64,000 nucleotides of DNA, taken from NCBI GenBank assembly GCA_018268895.1, contig JAFDVP010000001.1, positions 1,178,001 to 1,242,000 on the forward strand. The letters run 5' to 3'. Made by a program: the position numbers and the translations under genes. This document shows, one piece after another, positions 34,019 to 42,653 of this stretch. Origin of the DNA: Acidobacteriota bacterium (GTDB taxonomy: Bacteria; Acidobacteriota; Terriglobia; Terriglobales; Acidobacteriaceae). Every line of letters starts with the position of its first letter. Position 1 is the first letter of the stretch. The notes under the pieces are model-generated. The model saw nothing but the letters and a program-made list of their open reading frames with translations. It did no database searches and had not been told where the DNA came from.

Positions 34019-35131
34019 GTGATCATGCAAAGGATTGGAGCTTCAGCGCTAGCTGCCGACAAGATGGAGCGCCGCACCATGCGGCTGCTGGACGTGCTTG
34101 TCGGAATCGCTATTGCCGCCGTCGCGGTGACCGACTGGGAGATCGTCGCCAACATCTCGCTGGGATATCTCTACGTGCTTCCCATCGCTCTGTGCGCATT
34201 GATCAACCCTCTGTCCTTTACGCTGGGCCTCTCCGTCTTCTGTACCGTGTTGCAGGACATCTTTGGCCCGCCGGCGCAATCGCTTGAGTGGAGGGTTGTT
34301 CGAGACATCGTCTACCTGTCGAGCTTTCTGATTGTGGGCTTCTGCGTCACGCTTCTGGCACGGCAGCGCAACCGTATGGCAGACGAAGTGAAGCGGCAAC
34401 GGGATGAGTATGAGTCCGATCTCACTCTCGCTGCGCAGGTGCAACGGCAGGTGCTTCCCAAACCGCTATCGCTCTCCGATATGCAGATTGCAGCGGCCAT
34501 GCAGCCCGCACGTATGCTTGGCGGCGACTACTACGACTTCTTCGAGGTTGGAGATAACCAGGTGGATGTCGTTATTGCCGATGTCTCCGGTAAAGGAGCG
34601 GCGGCAGCGCTGCTGATGCCGTCACTCGCCGTTGCCCTTCGCCTGCGAGCTCGGGAACTGGACGGCCCAGCAGCGATCATCAAGGATCTTGATGAGGTGC
34701 TGAAGCAAATCACCAGGCCCGCAACGTTTGTGACGATGTTTTATGCGCGCATCCACCGTTCCCGCAGAACGCTGCAATATGCTTGCGCGGGTCACAACCC
34801 GCCGATACTTTTGAGGGCGAAGAGCGGAGAGGAAATTGCCCTGAATGACTCGGGACCGGTGCTGGGCATTCTGCCCGATGCGCGCTTTTCCGATTCGACT
34901 GCATCGCTCGAACCGGGCGATGTTCTCACTCTCTACACAGATGGAGTTACGGAACAGGAGAACAACGCCGAAGAGGAGTTCTCTCCCGAACGCCTCCAGA
35001 GCGTGATCGCTGAAACCGGAACTGAGACTGCAAGTTCTGTCGTCAACGATATCTGTTTGGCGGTCTCTCGTTTCTCCGGGGACAAAGAGCAGGCGGACGA
35101 TCTGACGGTTGTAGTGGTAAAGATGCTATGA
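34019..35131 (+). CDS. Membrane SpoIIE-type (PP2C-like) serine phosphatase
   Basis: 370 residues, GTG 34019 (ATG 34025 also possible). The N-terminal 115 residues form about four membrane segments (VLVGIAIAAVAV, YLYVLPIALCALI, LGLSVFCTVLQ, VYLSSFLIVGFCVTLL). A short coiled linker (RQRNRMADEVKRQRDEYESD) leads to the catalytic domain: AAQVQRQVLPKPLSL, MLGGDYYDFFEV, VVIADVSGKGAAAALLM (metal-binding Asp), YACAGHNPPILL, LTLYTDGVTEQEN, EQADDLTVVVVK. Such RsbU-like phosphatases activate anti-sigma antagonists, but no partner is encoded nearby. Stop overlaps the next start by 4 bp. Confidence 0.92.
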   Translation: MIMQRIGASALAADKMERRTMRLLDVLVGIAIAAVAVTDWEIVANISLGYLYVLPIALCALINPLSFTLGLSVFCTVLQDIFGPPAQSLEWRVVRDIVYLSSFLIVGFCVTLLARQRNRMADEVKRQRDEYESDLTLAAQVQRQVLPKPLSLSDMQIAAAMQPARMLGGDYYDFFEVGDNQVDVVIADVSGKGAAAALLMPSLAVALRLRARELDGPAAIIKDLDEVLKQITRPATFVTMFYARIHRSRRTLQYACAGHNPPILLRAKSGEEIALNDSGPVLGILPDARFSDSTASLEPGDVLTLYTDGVTEQENNAEEEFSPERLQSVIAETGTETASSVVNDICLAVSRFSGDKEQADDLTVVVVKML

Positions 35132-35661
35132 ACAGGGCTTTCGCCATGCGCCGCCATATCGTCGCCGGTTTGTTGATGATCAGCCTGATCGTCCAGTGCC
35201 GGTTTGTTCATGCACAGGATGCGGAGCCATCCGCAACAGGTACAGTACATCGTTCGACGACTGGCTCGATAACCTACACCAACCGTAAATACGGGTTCTG
35301 CTTCGTGCTCCCTTCTGCATGGAACGGCTATTCCATCGTCGTTGGCAGGTGGACTGGCATGGCGACGGACGGGTCATCTCCTACGCCAGCCATACATGGT
35401 CCGGAGCTTTCCATTCGAAACCCTCGGTGGACTAAAACCAATCCACGCCAGGACATACCCATCATGATCTTTACCCGCAAACAATGGGACCTCGTCTTCC
35501 AGGAAAAGATCGCGGTGAGTGCGGCACCCATAGGGCCAAGCGAGCTCGGAAGAAATAGCCGGTATGTCTTTGCGTTGCCTCCCAGATACAATTATGCCTT
35601 TCCTCAAGGTTATGAAGAGGTTGAAAGGATCATCGCCGGCCACCCGCTTGATGCGTTCTGA
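35128..35661 (+). CDS. Secreted hypothetical protein
   Basis: 177 residues with a signal peptide (RRHIVAGLLMISLIVQCRFVHA, cut before QDAEP). The mature part has YTNRKYGFCFVLPSAWNGYSI, the opening often seen in small secreted proteins of unknown function, then PIMIFTRKQWDLV and SRYVFALPPRYNYAFPQGYEEV. ATGA overlap with the phosphatase gene implies co-translation. No catalytic motif recognised; role unknown. Confidence 0.75.
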   Translation: MNRAFAMRRHIVAGLLMISLIVQCRFVHAQDAEPSATGTVHRSTTGSITYTNRKYGFCFVLPSAWNGYSIVVGRWTGMATDGSSPTPAIHGPELSIRNPRWTKTNPRQDIPIMIFTRKQWDLVFQEKIAVSAAPIGPSELGRNSRYVFALPPRYNYAFPQGYEEVERIIAGHPLDAF

Positions 35662-35719
35662 GAGCACCTCCCTCTTCCCTGGCACCCCTGGGAATCTGCG
35701 ACTGAATAGGTCGCAATAA

Positions 35720-35749
35720 TTGACGACCAAATTAGTCCTCAATAGACTA
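35720..35749 (+). promoter_or_regulatory. Promoter with overlapping dyad upstream of the FTR1 operon
   Basis: TTGACG (35720-35725), a 17-base spacer and TAGACT (35743-35748) form a sigma70-like promoter about 97 bp before the FTR1 start. TAGTC (35733-35737) and GACTA (35745-35749) form an inverted repeat overlapping the -10 box, as expected for a metal-responsive repressor site; the arms are short, so this is tentative. Confidence 0.42.
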
Positions 35750-35844
35750 GAGATATCTGATTCAGGGCATTAGGTGCCTTGACAATCAGGGGACACGGAG
35801 TTCCGGGGCAGGCTAGACGGCTCTCCAGGGAAGAGAAATACCTC

Positions 35845-37119
35845 ATGCTGCAGGCATTTATCATTACGCTCCGCGAAGGTGTGGAGGCCGCGCTGATCAT
35901 CGGCATCGTCTTCGCCTACCTTACCAAGATAGGCCGTCAGGAGCTGAAGCGGACGGTTTTCTGGGCCCTGGGAGCAGCTTTGGCGGCCAGTGTCGCTGTG
36001 GCTATCGTGCTGGCACGACTTCAGATCAATACAGACATCTTTGAAGGTTGGGTGATGTTGGCCGCCGCGGTCTTTGTCATCAGCATGATCTGGTTCATGC
36101 ACAAGACGGCGCGGACCATGCGCGGCGATATCGAGCAAAAGATCGCGCAATACACCGGCCAGGATGGCGTCTCGAAGGCCGGGCTTTTCTTCTTCGTCTT
36201 TCTGCTCGTCTTGCGCGAGGGCGTGGAGACGGTGTTGATCCTCTCTGCTGTGACCCTCAACTCCACCGAACTGATGAGCTTTACCGGGACGCTGCTTGGG
36301 GTGGCCGTGGCGGTGGTCTTCGGTGTGCTGTTCGTGCGCGGAAGCGTCAAGATCAACCTGCAACGGTTCTTCCGTGTCACCACCGTGATCCTTTACTTCG
36401 TGGCGTTCCAGTTGACCATCAGCGGTCTGCACGAACTCAGCGAGAACGGCGTTCTTCCTTCGAGCCAGGCTGAGATGCGGCTGATCGGCCCGATCGTTCG
36501 CAACGATCTCTTCTTCTTCGTCACGATGTTGGCGCTGGCGGGTTTGATGGTACTGATGGAGTACCGCCGCCGGGCTCCCATGGCGCTTACCGCCAATGCA
36601 ACGCCCGCCGACCGCAGGCGCGCGGAGTGGACCCAGCGCCGCGAGAAGATGTGGATGACCGCAGTCGTTGGCACGAGCTTCCTGTTTATTTTTCTATCCA
36701 CCGCCGAGTTCATCTATGCCAAGAGTTCCACGGCGTTGTCACCGACGACCTCCGTCACACTCGTCGGCAGTCAGGTAACGGTTCCCACCGCCGACGTCAA
36801 CGACGACCAGCTTCACCGCTACGGCGTGCATGTGGACGATGGCAAGGGAGGAAGCACCGAGGTGCGCTTCCTGCTGTTCAAGAAGCCGGACGGCAACATC
36901 GTCTCCGTAGGCGACGCCTGCCACATCTGCGGCCCGGTTGGCTTCTACATCGGCAGCCAGGGCATCACCTGCAAGATGTGCGCATCGCCTCTGAATGCTT
37001 CCTCCATGGGACAGGAAGGCGGGTGCAACCCGATCCCCTTGAAGAGCACGGTAGGCGGAGGCCAGGTGACGATCCAGGCCGCCGACCTCAAGACGCTGGT
37101 CGCTGTATTTGAACGCTAG
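35845..37119 (+). CDS. FTR1-family iron permease fused to DUF2318
   Basis: 424 residues from ATG 35845. Seven or so membrane helices with two REGVE iron motifs, LREGVEAALIIGIVF (residues 9-23) and LREGVETVLIL, characteristic of Ftr1/EfeU permeases. The C-terminal 110 residues after the last helix are a periplasmic DUF2318 domain with Cys359-x2-Cys362 (CHIC) and Cys376-x2-Cys379 (CKMC). In Campylobacter these are separate proteins (Cj1658 and Cj1660) of the p19 iron-uptake locus. It leads an operon with two FtsX-type permeases and an ATPase, 8 bp from the next gene. No P19-type periplasmic partner is seen. Confidence 0.92.
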   Translation: MLQAFIITLREGVEAALIIGIVFAYLTKIGRQELKRTVFWALGAALAASVAVAIVLARLQINTDIFEGWVMLAAAVFVISMIWFMHKTARTMRGDIEQKIAQYTGQDGVSKAGLFFFVFLLVLREGVETVLILSAVTLNSTELMSFTGTLLGVAVAVVFGVLFVRGSVKINLQRFFRVTTVILYFVAFQLTISGLHELSENGVLPSSQAEMRLIGPIVRNDLFFFVTMLALAGLMVLMEYRRRAPMALTANATPADRRRAEWTQRREKMWMTAVVGTSFLFIFLSTAEFIYAKSSTALSPTTSVTLVGSQVTVPTADVNDDQLHRYGVHVDDGKGGSTEVRFLLFKKPDGNIVSVGDACHICGPVGFYIGSQGITCKMCASPLNASSMGQEGGCNPIPLKSTVGGGQVTIQAADLKTLVAVFER

Positions 37120-37127
37120 GTGAGGCA

Positions 37128-38438
37128 ATGTTCTTTCGGCTACTGATGGAGAGCTTCCGGCGGCAGCGGCGACGCAAGACACTTGCGGGCCTCGCAATCC
37201 TGCTTGGAACAACTGCGGTGACCGCAATGCTGGCACTCGCGACCACCATCGGCGATCGCATCCACGACGAACTCGCTGTCTACGGCGCGAACATCGTGGT
37301 CCACCCGGCGGCCGATCAACTTGACGTGAAGGTGGGCGGCGTCGACGTGAAGCCTGTCTCAGGCGGAGCTTACCTGAAAGAGTCGGACCTCAAGAAGCTG
37401 CGTGGCATCTTCTGGGCGAACAACATCACTGGGGTTTCGCCCGAGCTTCCTGTCCATATCGCTGGAAGTACATCCGGCGGACGCGCAGTGGATGCAGCCG
37501 CCACCGGCATGTGGTTTCGTCACTCGCTCAGCAGCGGCGGAGGCTCCGCTCTGGTGACAGGCGCTCCCGCACTCCACCCACTTTGGAAACTGGAAGGTGC
37601 GTGGCCCAACGAAACAAAGACGACGGGCGGCGAAGCGGAGGCAGTGGCTGGCAACACTCTGGCTTCAATGCTTGGGCTGCACATAGGGGACACGATCACC
37701 ACCTCTCCTCAGAACACCATGCTGCGCATCGTCGGCATTGTCACGACCGGCGCCGCAACGGACGATCAGCTTCTTCTCCCGCTCAATGCCGCGCAGAGGA
37801 TCGCCGGAACACCCGATGCCGTGCGGCGCGTTGAGATCTCCGCTCGTACGAAGCCAGAGGACGCCTTCGCGCGCAAGGACCCCGATTCCCTCTCGCCGAA
37901 GCTGCGCGAGGTCTGGTATTGCAGGCCCTACGCGAACTCTATCGCCTACCAGATTCGCGAGGCGATCCCCGGTGCGCGGGCCGAGCAGGTCCGTCGCGTC
38001 GAACAGAGCGAGGGCAATGTGCTGAAGCGCATCAGCGGCCTGATGTGGCTGATCAGCGCAGCCGCCATGCTGGCCGCGGGCTTTGCCGTAAGCGCGGCGA
38101 TGGCGACGGCCATTCTGGAACGACAGGGCGAGATCGGCCTGATGCGCTCTCTCGGCGCCAGCAAGGGCGCCATCGCCATGTTGTTTTACGCGGAGACCGG
38201 GCTGCTTGCGTTGCTCGCCGGTGGGCTTGGTTATTTTGCTGGCTCCGGACTGGCAGGGTGGTTAGGAGCGCGAATCTTCGGCTCGGATGCTCCTCTTACC
38301 GCTGCGAGCGTCTTCAATCCGGTGCTGCTTCCTGTCATCGTCGCGCTGGCCCTCGTGGTCGCGCTCGCGGGCAGCACGCCGGCGATCCGCCGCGCCCTGA
38401 CCATGGATCCCTCCGCCATTCTGAGGGCCGACGTATGA
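37128..38438 (+). CDS. MacB/FtsX-type ABC permease, first of a pair
   Basis: 436 residues. An N-terminal membrane helix (LAGLAILLGTTAVTAMLALA) leads to a large periplasmic MacB-like domain (YGANIVVHPAAD onward, residues about 50-290) and three C-terminal helices (LMWLISAAAMLAAGFAVSAA, GLLALLAGGLGYFAG, LPVIVALALVVALAG) forming the FtsX domain with EIGLMRSLGASKGAI. It pairs with the next permease, sharing the GANIV.P segment, and with the ATPase 39547. In the Campylobacter locus the equivalents are Cj1661/Cj1662. Role inferred: energy-dependent step of iron acquisition. Overlaps the next gene by 4 bp. Confidence 0.88.
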   Translation: MFFRLLMESFRRQRRRKTLAGLAILLGTTAVTAMLALATTIGDRIHDELAVYGANIVVHPAADQLDVKVGGVDVKPVSGGAYLKESDLKKLRGIFWANNITGVSPELPVHIAGSTSGGRAVDAAATGMWFRHSLSSGGGSALVTGAPALHPLWKLEGAWPNETKTTGGEAEAVAGNTLASMLGLHIGDTITTSPQNTMLRIVGIVTTGAATDDQLLLPLNAAQRIAGTPDAVRRVEISARTKPEDAFARKDPDSLSPKLREVWYCRPYANSIAYQIREAIPGARAEQVRRVEQSEGNVLKRISGLMWLISAAAMLAAGFAVSAAMATAILERQGEIGLMRSLGASKGAIAMLFYAETGLLALLAGGLGYFAGSGLAGWLGARIFGSDAPLTAASVFNPVLLPVIVALALVVALAGSTPAIRRALTMDPSAILRADV

Positions 38439-39541
38439 GCCGGCAGTTAAACATCGTCAGCATGTTGCGCCGCTCACTGGTGCATCGCAGGGCGCGCAGC
38501 CTGTCGGCGCTGATGGCGATGACCATCTCTGCTGCTGTGGCAACGGCGCTGCTCACGCTCTACGCCGACCTCGACGCCAAGCTGCATCACGAGTTTCGCA
38601 ACTTCGGCGCAAACATCGTGATCACTCCCGCCGAGGCTGGAAAGTCGTTCCCGCCTGACACGCTCGAACGTGTGCAGGCAGCCGCGGGACCGGACGCTGT
38701 CGCCGCAGAGTTTGCCTATGCCGTTGCCACCACGGACCGCGGAACACCGGTCGTCGTCTCCGGAACAGACTTTGACGCTGTACGCCGCCTGAACGCCTGG
38801 TGGCAGGTGGACGCATGGCCCGCTGCGAATGAAGCTGACGCGGCTCTACTCGGGCAACGTGCGGCCCAGTTCGTCGCCGACGAGCACTCCGTCCAACTCA
38901 CCTTTGATGGCCGTCCCCTGACGCTACGGGGCGCGGGCAGACTGCGCACCGGCGACGCCGAAGACAGCCGCATCTACATGCCGCTGTCTACCTTTACCGC
39001 GTGGACGGGCGCGCAGCCAGGCGTGATCGAGATACAGATCGCCGGTGGGGCCGTCAAGGTTGAAGCCGCAATCGAGCGGCTGAGACAGCTTCCCGGCCTG
39101 AAGATCGAGCCCGTACGCCAGTTGGTCGAAGGCGAAGACCGCATCGTCGACAAGACGCATGCGCTGATGTACGGGGCCGTGCTCCTGATCGCGCTCACCG
39201 TCGCGGTAAGTGTGCTGGCAACACTTTCGGCCAGCGTGCTCGAGCGCAGGCGCGACTTCGCACTGATGAAGGCGCTCGGCGGATCGCAGGCTCAGTTGAT
39301 GGCGATGTTCCTGCTTGAAGCGATGGTCCTTGCTGTCGCTGGTGTCGCGGCAGGCTTTGTGCTCGGCTCCGCAGCCGCCTTTGCCATCAGCCAACTCAAC
39401 TTCCATACGGCCACGCTTCCGCGCGTGGGGGTGCTTCCGGCCGTCGTACTTCTAAATATTCTGATTGCAGCTCTGGCGGCAATGCTTCCGGCCCGTGTTC
39501 TGCGAAATCTGCAACCTGCGGCCCTGCTTAAAGGCGAGTGA
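38435..39541 (+). CDS. MacB/FtsX-type ABC permease, second of a pair
   Basis: 368 residues from ATG 38435 (ATGA overlap with the previous stop). Same layout as its neighbour: N-terminal helix (LSALMAMTISAAVATALLTL), periplasmic domain starting FGANIVITPAEAG, C-terminal helices (YGAVLLIALTVAVSVLATLS, AMVLAVAGVAAGFVLGSA, AVVLLNILIAALAAML) and FtsX motif DFALMKALGGSQAQL. Presumably forms a heterodimeric channel with the first permease. The reading frame stays open upstream inside the previous gene, but that part is an out-of-frame shadow. Confidence 0.88.
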   Translation: MSRQLNIVSMLRRSLVHRRARSLSALMAMTISAAVATALLTLYADLDAKLHHEFRNFGANIVITPAEAGKSFPPDTLERVQAAAGPDAVAAEFAYAVATTDRGTPVVVSGTDFDAVRRLNAWWQVDAWPAANEADAALLGQRAAQFVADEHSVQLTFDGRPLTLRGAGRLRTGDAEDSRIYMPLSTFTAWTGAQPGVIEIQIAGGAVKVEAAIERLRQLPGLKIEPVRQLVEGEDRIVDKTHALMYGAVLLIALTVAVSVLATLSASVLERRRDFALMKALGGSQAQLMAMFLLEAMVLAVAGVAAGFVLGSAAAFAISQLNFHTATLPRVGVLPAVVLLNILIAALAAMLPARVLRNLQPAALLKGE

Positions 39542-39546
39542 GATTG

Positions 39547-40296
39547 ATGACGAACGATAGTCCTCTGGTAGAAAACCTGATCGAACAGACGCGACCCGAC
39601 TGCGCGGTGATTGCCTTGAACGGCGTGACGCGCGAGTATGAAGGCCATGCGGGCAAGGTATGCGCACTCGACCATGCCTCGTTCTCCATCGTTGCCGGGG
39701 AGTGGGTCGCCATCACCGGCCCCTCTGGCTCGGGCAAGAGCACGCTGGTCAACCTGATCGGCTGCCTCGACCGGCCGACACAGGGGCAGCTTCACATCGA
39801 TGGCGTCAATGTCGCCAGTATGTCCGCCACGGAACTGGACCGTTTTCGCGCCGACAAAATCGGCTTTATCTTCCAGCAGTTTCACCTGATTCCTTACCTG
39901 TCGGCGATTGAAAACGTCATGCTCGCGCAGTACTTCCACTCCATGACAGACGAGAAGGAAGCCCGCACCGCGCTCGAGCGCGTGGGACTGGGACAACGCG
40001 CCGACCACCTGCCCAGCGAACTCTCGGGCGGCGAGCAGCAGCGTGTCTGCGTGGCCCGAGCGTTGATCAACAACCCGCCCATCCTCCTTGCCGATGAGCC
40101 AACCGGAAACCTGGACGCGGCAAACCAGAAGATCGTCGCCGGGCTGCTTGAAGACCTGCACAGACAAGGCCACACCATCGTGATGGTGACGCACGACCCT
40201 GAGATGGCCTCGCTGGCCCAGCGCCGGATTGCGCTGAGTCACGGCAAGGTCTTCTGTCACCCGGTTGGCGGTCCGGTGGTTACCTTACGCCGCTAG
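39547..40296 (+). CDS. LolD/MacB-type ABC ATPase
   Basis: 249 residues from ATG 39547, with AAAGGCGAG upstream. Walker A GPSGSGKSTLVNLIG, Q-loop IFQQFHLIPYLSAIENV, signature LSGGEQQRVCVARALINNP, Walker B ILLADEPTGNLD and H-loop MVTHDPEMA, all typical of MacB/LolD ATPases that drive FtsX-type permeases. Last gene of the FTR1 operon; energises the two permeases before it. Convergent with nadK, 7 bp away. Confidence 0.94.
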   Translation: MTNDSPLVENLIEQTRPDCAVIALNGVTREYEGHAGKVCALDHASFSIVAGEWVAITGPSGSGKSTLVNLIGCLDRPTQGQLHIDGVNVASMSATELDRFRADKIGFIFQQFHLIPYLSAIENVMLAQYFHSMTDEKEARTALERVGLGQRADHLPSELSGGEQQRVCVARALINNPPILLADEPTGNLDAANQKIVAGLLEDLHRQGHTIVMVTHDPEMASLAQRRIALSHGKVFCHPVGGPVVTLRR

Positions 40297-40303
40297 GTTG
40301 GAA

Positions 40304-41161
40304 TCAGCGTTCGCCCCAGCTCAGTTTGCTTCGCAGCACGCTGAACAGTCCGTTACGTCGAGGTCTTAGGAGTCGTACCCCGTGCTCTGAGCGGCAGCAG
40401 CGCACCTCGTCCCCCAACTCCAGCTCAATCGCTTCCTGCCCGTCCACGGTCAGGTAAGTCAGGTTGGGAACGCCCTCGATGTGAATCGTTACCGTCGACT
40501 CTCCAGGCACAACGATAGGTCGAATCGTCAGCAGGTGCGGACAGACGGGTGTCACCACGAGAGCATTCACCGAAGGCATGACGATGGGGCCGTTGGCCGA
40601 AAGATTGTATGCTGTGGAGCCCGTCGGCGTAGAGACGATGATGCCATCGGCTCGCATTGCGCCAACAAACTGCTGGTCGATCTCGACGGAGAAATCGGCC
40701 ATACGCGCGATCGATCCCTTTGAGACGACAATGTCGTTGAGAGCGTCCCACTCCTTGATCGTCCTGCCTGCGCGCCGCAGCTCGATGCGGATCATGTCGC
40801 GAACTTCGACGCTCGCACAGTTGTCGCACCACGACTCAAGGGCTGTATACAGCTCCGACAGTGGAACTTCCGTCAGAAAACCGAGCGAACCTAAATTCAC
40901 GCCAAGGATCGGCGTTGGAGAATGAGCAAAGGCCCTTGCCGCGGCAAGTAGCGTTCCGTCGCCGCCCAGAACAATCACCAGATGAGGGTGGTGTTTAGGC
41001 ATGTCGCTGCGCTGAACTGACTTCCGCGCATCAAGATAGGCGGCGCTATGCGGATCGAGCAGCGGCTCGTAGTCATGGCTCTCAAGCCACGCAATCAGTT
41101 CTGAAAGAATTGTGGCAAGCTCCGGCTTCTGCGGCTTCGAGATGATGGCGGCCTTGAACAT
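40304..41161 (-). CDS. nadK: NAD kinase
   Basis: 285 residues. The diagnostic LVIVLGGDGTLLAAARAF (GGDGT, residues 66-70) is followed by PILGVNLGSLGFLTEV, the substrate motif GAMRADGIIVSTPTGSTAYNLSANGPI, and VVTPVCPHLLTIRPIVVP. It phosphorylates NAD to NADP with ATP. Convergent with the ABC operon and 34 bp downstream of tlyA on the same strand. Confidence 0.95.
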   Translation of the reverse strand: MFKAAIISKPQKPELATILSELIAWLESHDYEPLLDPHSAAYLDARKSVQRSDMPKHHPHLVIVLGGDGTLLAAARAFAHSPTPILGVNLGSLGFLTEVPLSELYTALESWCDNCASVEVRDMIRIELRRAGRTIKEWDALNDIVVSKGSIARMADFSVEIDQQFVGAMRADGIIVSTPTGSTAYNLSANGPIVMPSVNALVVTPVCPHLLTIRPIVVPGESTVTIHIEGVPNLTYLTVDGQEAIELELGDEVRCCRSEHGVRLLRPRRNGLFSVLRSKLSWGER

Positions 41162-41195
41162 TAGTGCTAGTGTACCGGCTCCTCAGACCACGGGT

Positions 41196-41960
41196 TTACG
41201 TTGCTCCGAATACTGCGCGAAGAAGATACTCCCGGTTACCCTCCATACCCTGGATCGGGGAGTCTATGACCTCCAACTCCGTTCCACCAAGCCCCGCAAC
41301 GCACTCTGTCACGCGCTCGATCGCCTCCCTGCGCGCTCCTTCATCGCGCACGATACCCCCCTTGCCGACGTTGTGCCGGCCAGCCTCGAACTGCGGCTTG
41401 ATGAGGACCACGGCGGTTCCCTTCCACGGCACTCCCTCACAACCCAACGCAGCCATGACGGCCGGCAGGACCAGCGTCGCCGAGATGAACGAGACATCCA
41501 TCGAGAAAAACCCTGGAGCAGGCCGGCCGGCTGAAAGAAGCTCTCCTACAGTCAGTAGCCGCGCGTTGGTTCGTTCTCGTAGCGTAACGCGTGGATCAGC
41601 GCGGAGTTTCTGTGCTATCTGACCATAGCCCGTATCCACCGCAAGTACAGAGGCTGCGCCGGCCTGAAGCATGCAGTCGGTAAATCCTCCCGTCGAAGAC
41701 CCTATATCGACGGCATGAAGACCTTCCAACGAGATATTCCAATGCGCAAGCGCATGCTCAAGCTTTAGTCCGCCGCGGCTGACGTACTTCAGATCGCTTC
41801 CCAGCAGACGAACAATCGCATCCTCGGAGACATTCGCTCCCGGTTTATCGATCTTCTGCTCGTTGACGAGCACGCGTCCCGCGAGAATCAGGGCCTGCGC
41901 CCGCTCGCGAGAAGCGGCGTGTCCCTGATCGACCAGAAATTTGTCTAGGCGGTTCTTCAT
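41196..41960 (-). CDS. tlyA: TlyA-family rRNA 2'-O-methyltransferase
   Basis: 254 residues from ATG 41960 (MKNRLDKFLVDQGHAASRERA). An N-terminal S4 RNA-binding domain (residues 1-60, AQALILAGRVLVNEQKIDKPG) and an FtsJ-like SAM methyltransferase domain: YVSRGGLKLEHAL, AVDIGSSTGGFTDCMLQAGA, DVSFISATLVLP, LIKPQFEAG, GIVRDEGARREAI. TlyA methylates ribosomal RNA cytidines; older annotation calls it haemolysin. The open frame extends to 42179, but that would overlap the divergent sigma gene. Confidence 0.93.
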   Translation of the reverse strand: MKNRLDKFLVDQGHAASRERAQALILAGRVLVNEQKIDKPGANVSEDAIVRLLGSDLKYVSRGGLKLEHALAHWNISLEGLHAVDIGSSTGGFTDCMLQAGAASVLAVDTGYGQIAQKLRADPRVTLRERTNARLLTVGELLSAGRPAPGFFSMDVSFISATLVLPAVMAALGCEGVPWKGTAVVLIKPQFEAGRHNVGKGGIVRDEGARREAIERVTECVAGLGGTELEVIDSPIQGMEGNREYLLRAVFGAT

Positions 41961-42086
41961 GAGGTGATTCAATCTCTCTGCAGCGGGGAGTCGCTTATTC
42001 ATTAAGGTACATTGTGGCGTTCCATAGGTTAGAGTTGCTAGGAAAGAACTTATCGGGCAATCCAACCTTCCGGCAGGAACGTATTG

Positions 42087-42653
42087 ATGTACAGAGAGAT
42101 GGGACTGGCCAACGCTTCGCCGCAGCAGTCGCAGGATGATGCAACCCTGCTCGCGTTGGTGCGTCGCGGCGACGAACATGCCATGGCCTCTATCTACGAT
42201 CGCTATTCCAAGGTTGTCTACTCCGTTGCCTTGCGCGTGCTGCGCGATCCTGCATCGGCGGAAGATGTGCTTCAGGAGGTTTTTTTGCAGGTTTGGCGCA
42301 GCCCGGAACGCTTTGTCGCCCTCCGAGGGAGCCTGGGAGGATGGCTCACTGTCGTCACGCGAAACCGGTCGATCGATGCTCTGCGCCGCAAAAAACCCAG
42401 CGACACGATTGACGACCTCTCGCTGGCCTCACAATACGATCTCGCAGTCGAAGCTGAACGCAACACCATGGCGGAAAAGGCCCGCACGGTCATCGTCAGA
42501 CTGCCTCCCGAGCAGCGTAAGACGCTTGAGATGGCCTTCTTCGACGGCCTTACCCACTCCGAGATTGCCGAGATGACAGGCGATCCCCTTGGCACCGTCA
42601 AAACCAGAATCCGCAGTGCGCTGACGACACTGAGAAAGGCGTTTCTGGTATGA
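42087..42653 (+). CDS. ECF sigma factor (SigK-like)
   Basis: 188 residues from ATG 42087, AGGA eight bases before. Region 2: IYDRYSKVVYSVALRVLRD, SAEDVLQEVFLQVW, and LGGWLTVVTRNRSIDALRR; region 4: LPPEQRKTLEMAFFDGLTHS and EIAEMTGDPLGTVKTRIRSA. The sequence resembles the SigK/RpoE-like group paired with RskA anti-sigma factors, and the next gene, overlapping by 4 bp, encodes one. Divergent from tlyA. Target regulon unknown. Confidence 0.92.
   Translation: MYREMGLANASPQQSQDDATLLALVRRGDEHAMASIYDRYSKVVYSVALRVLRDPASAEDVLQEVFLQVWRSPERFVALRGSLGGWLTVVTRNRSIDALRRKKPSDTIDDLSLASQYDLAVEAERNTMAEKARTVIVRLPPEQRKTLEMAFFDGLTHSEIAEMTGDPLGTVKTRIRSALTTLRKAFLV

Noticed and set aside
32521-40304. A larA gene downstream of larB
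   Set aside because: The genes after larB are a small protein, tRNAs, a SpoIIE phosphatase and the iron operon; none shows LarA features.
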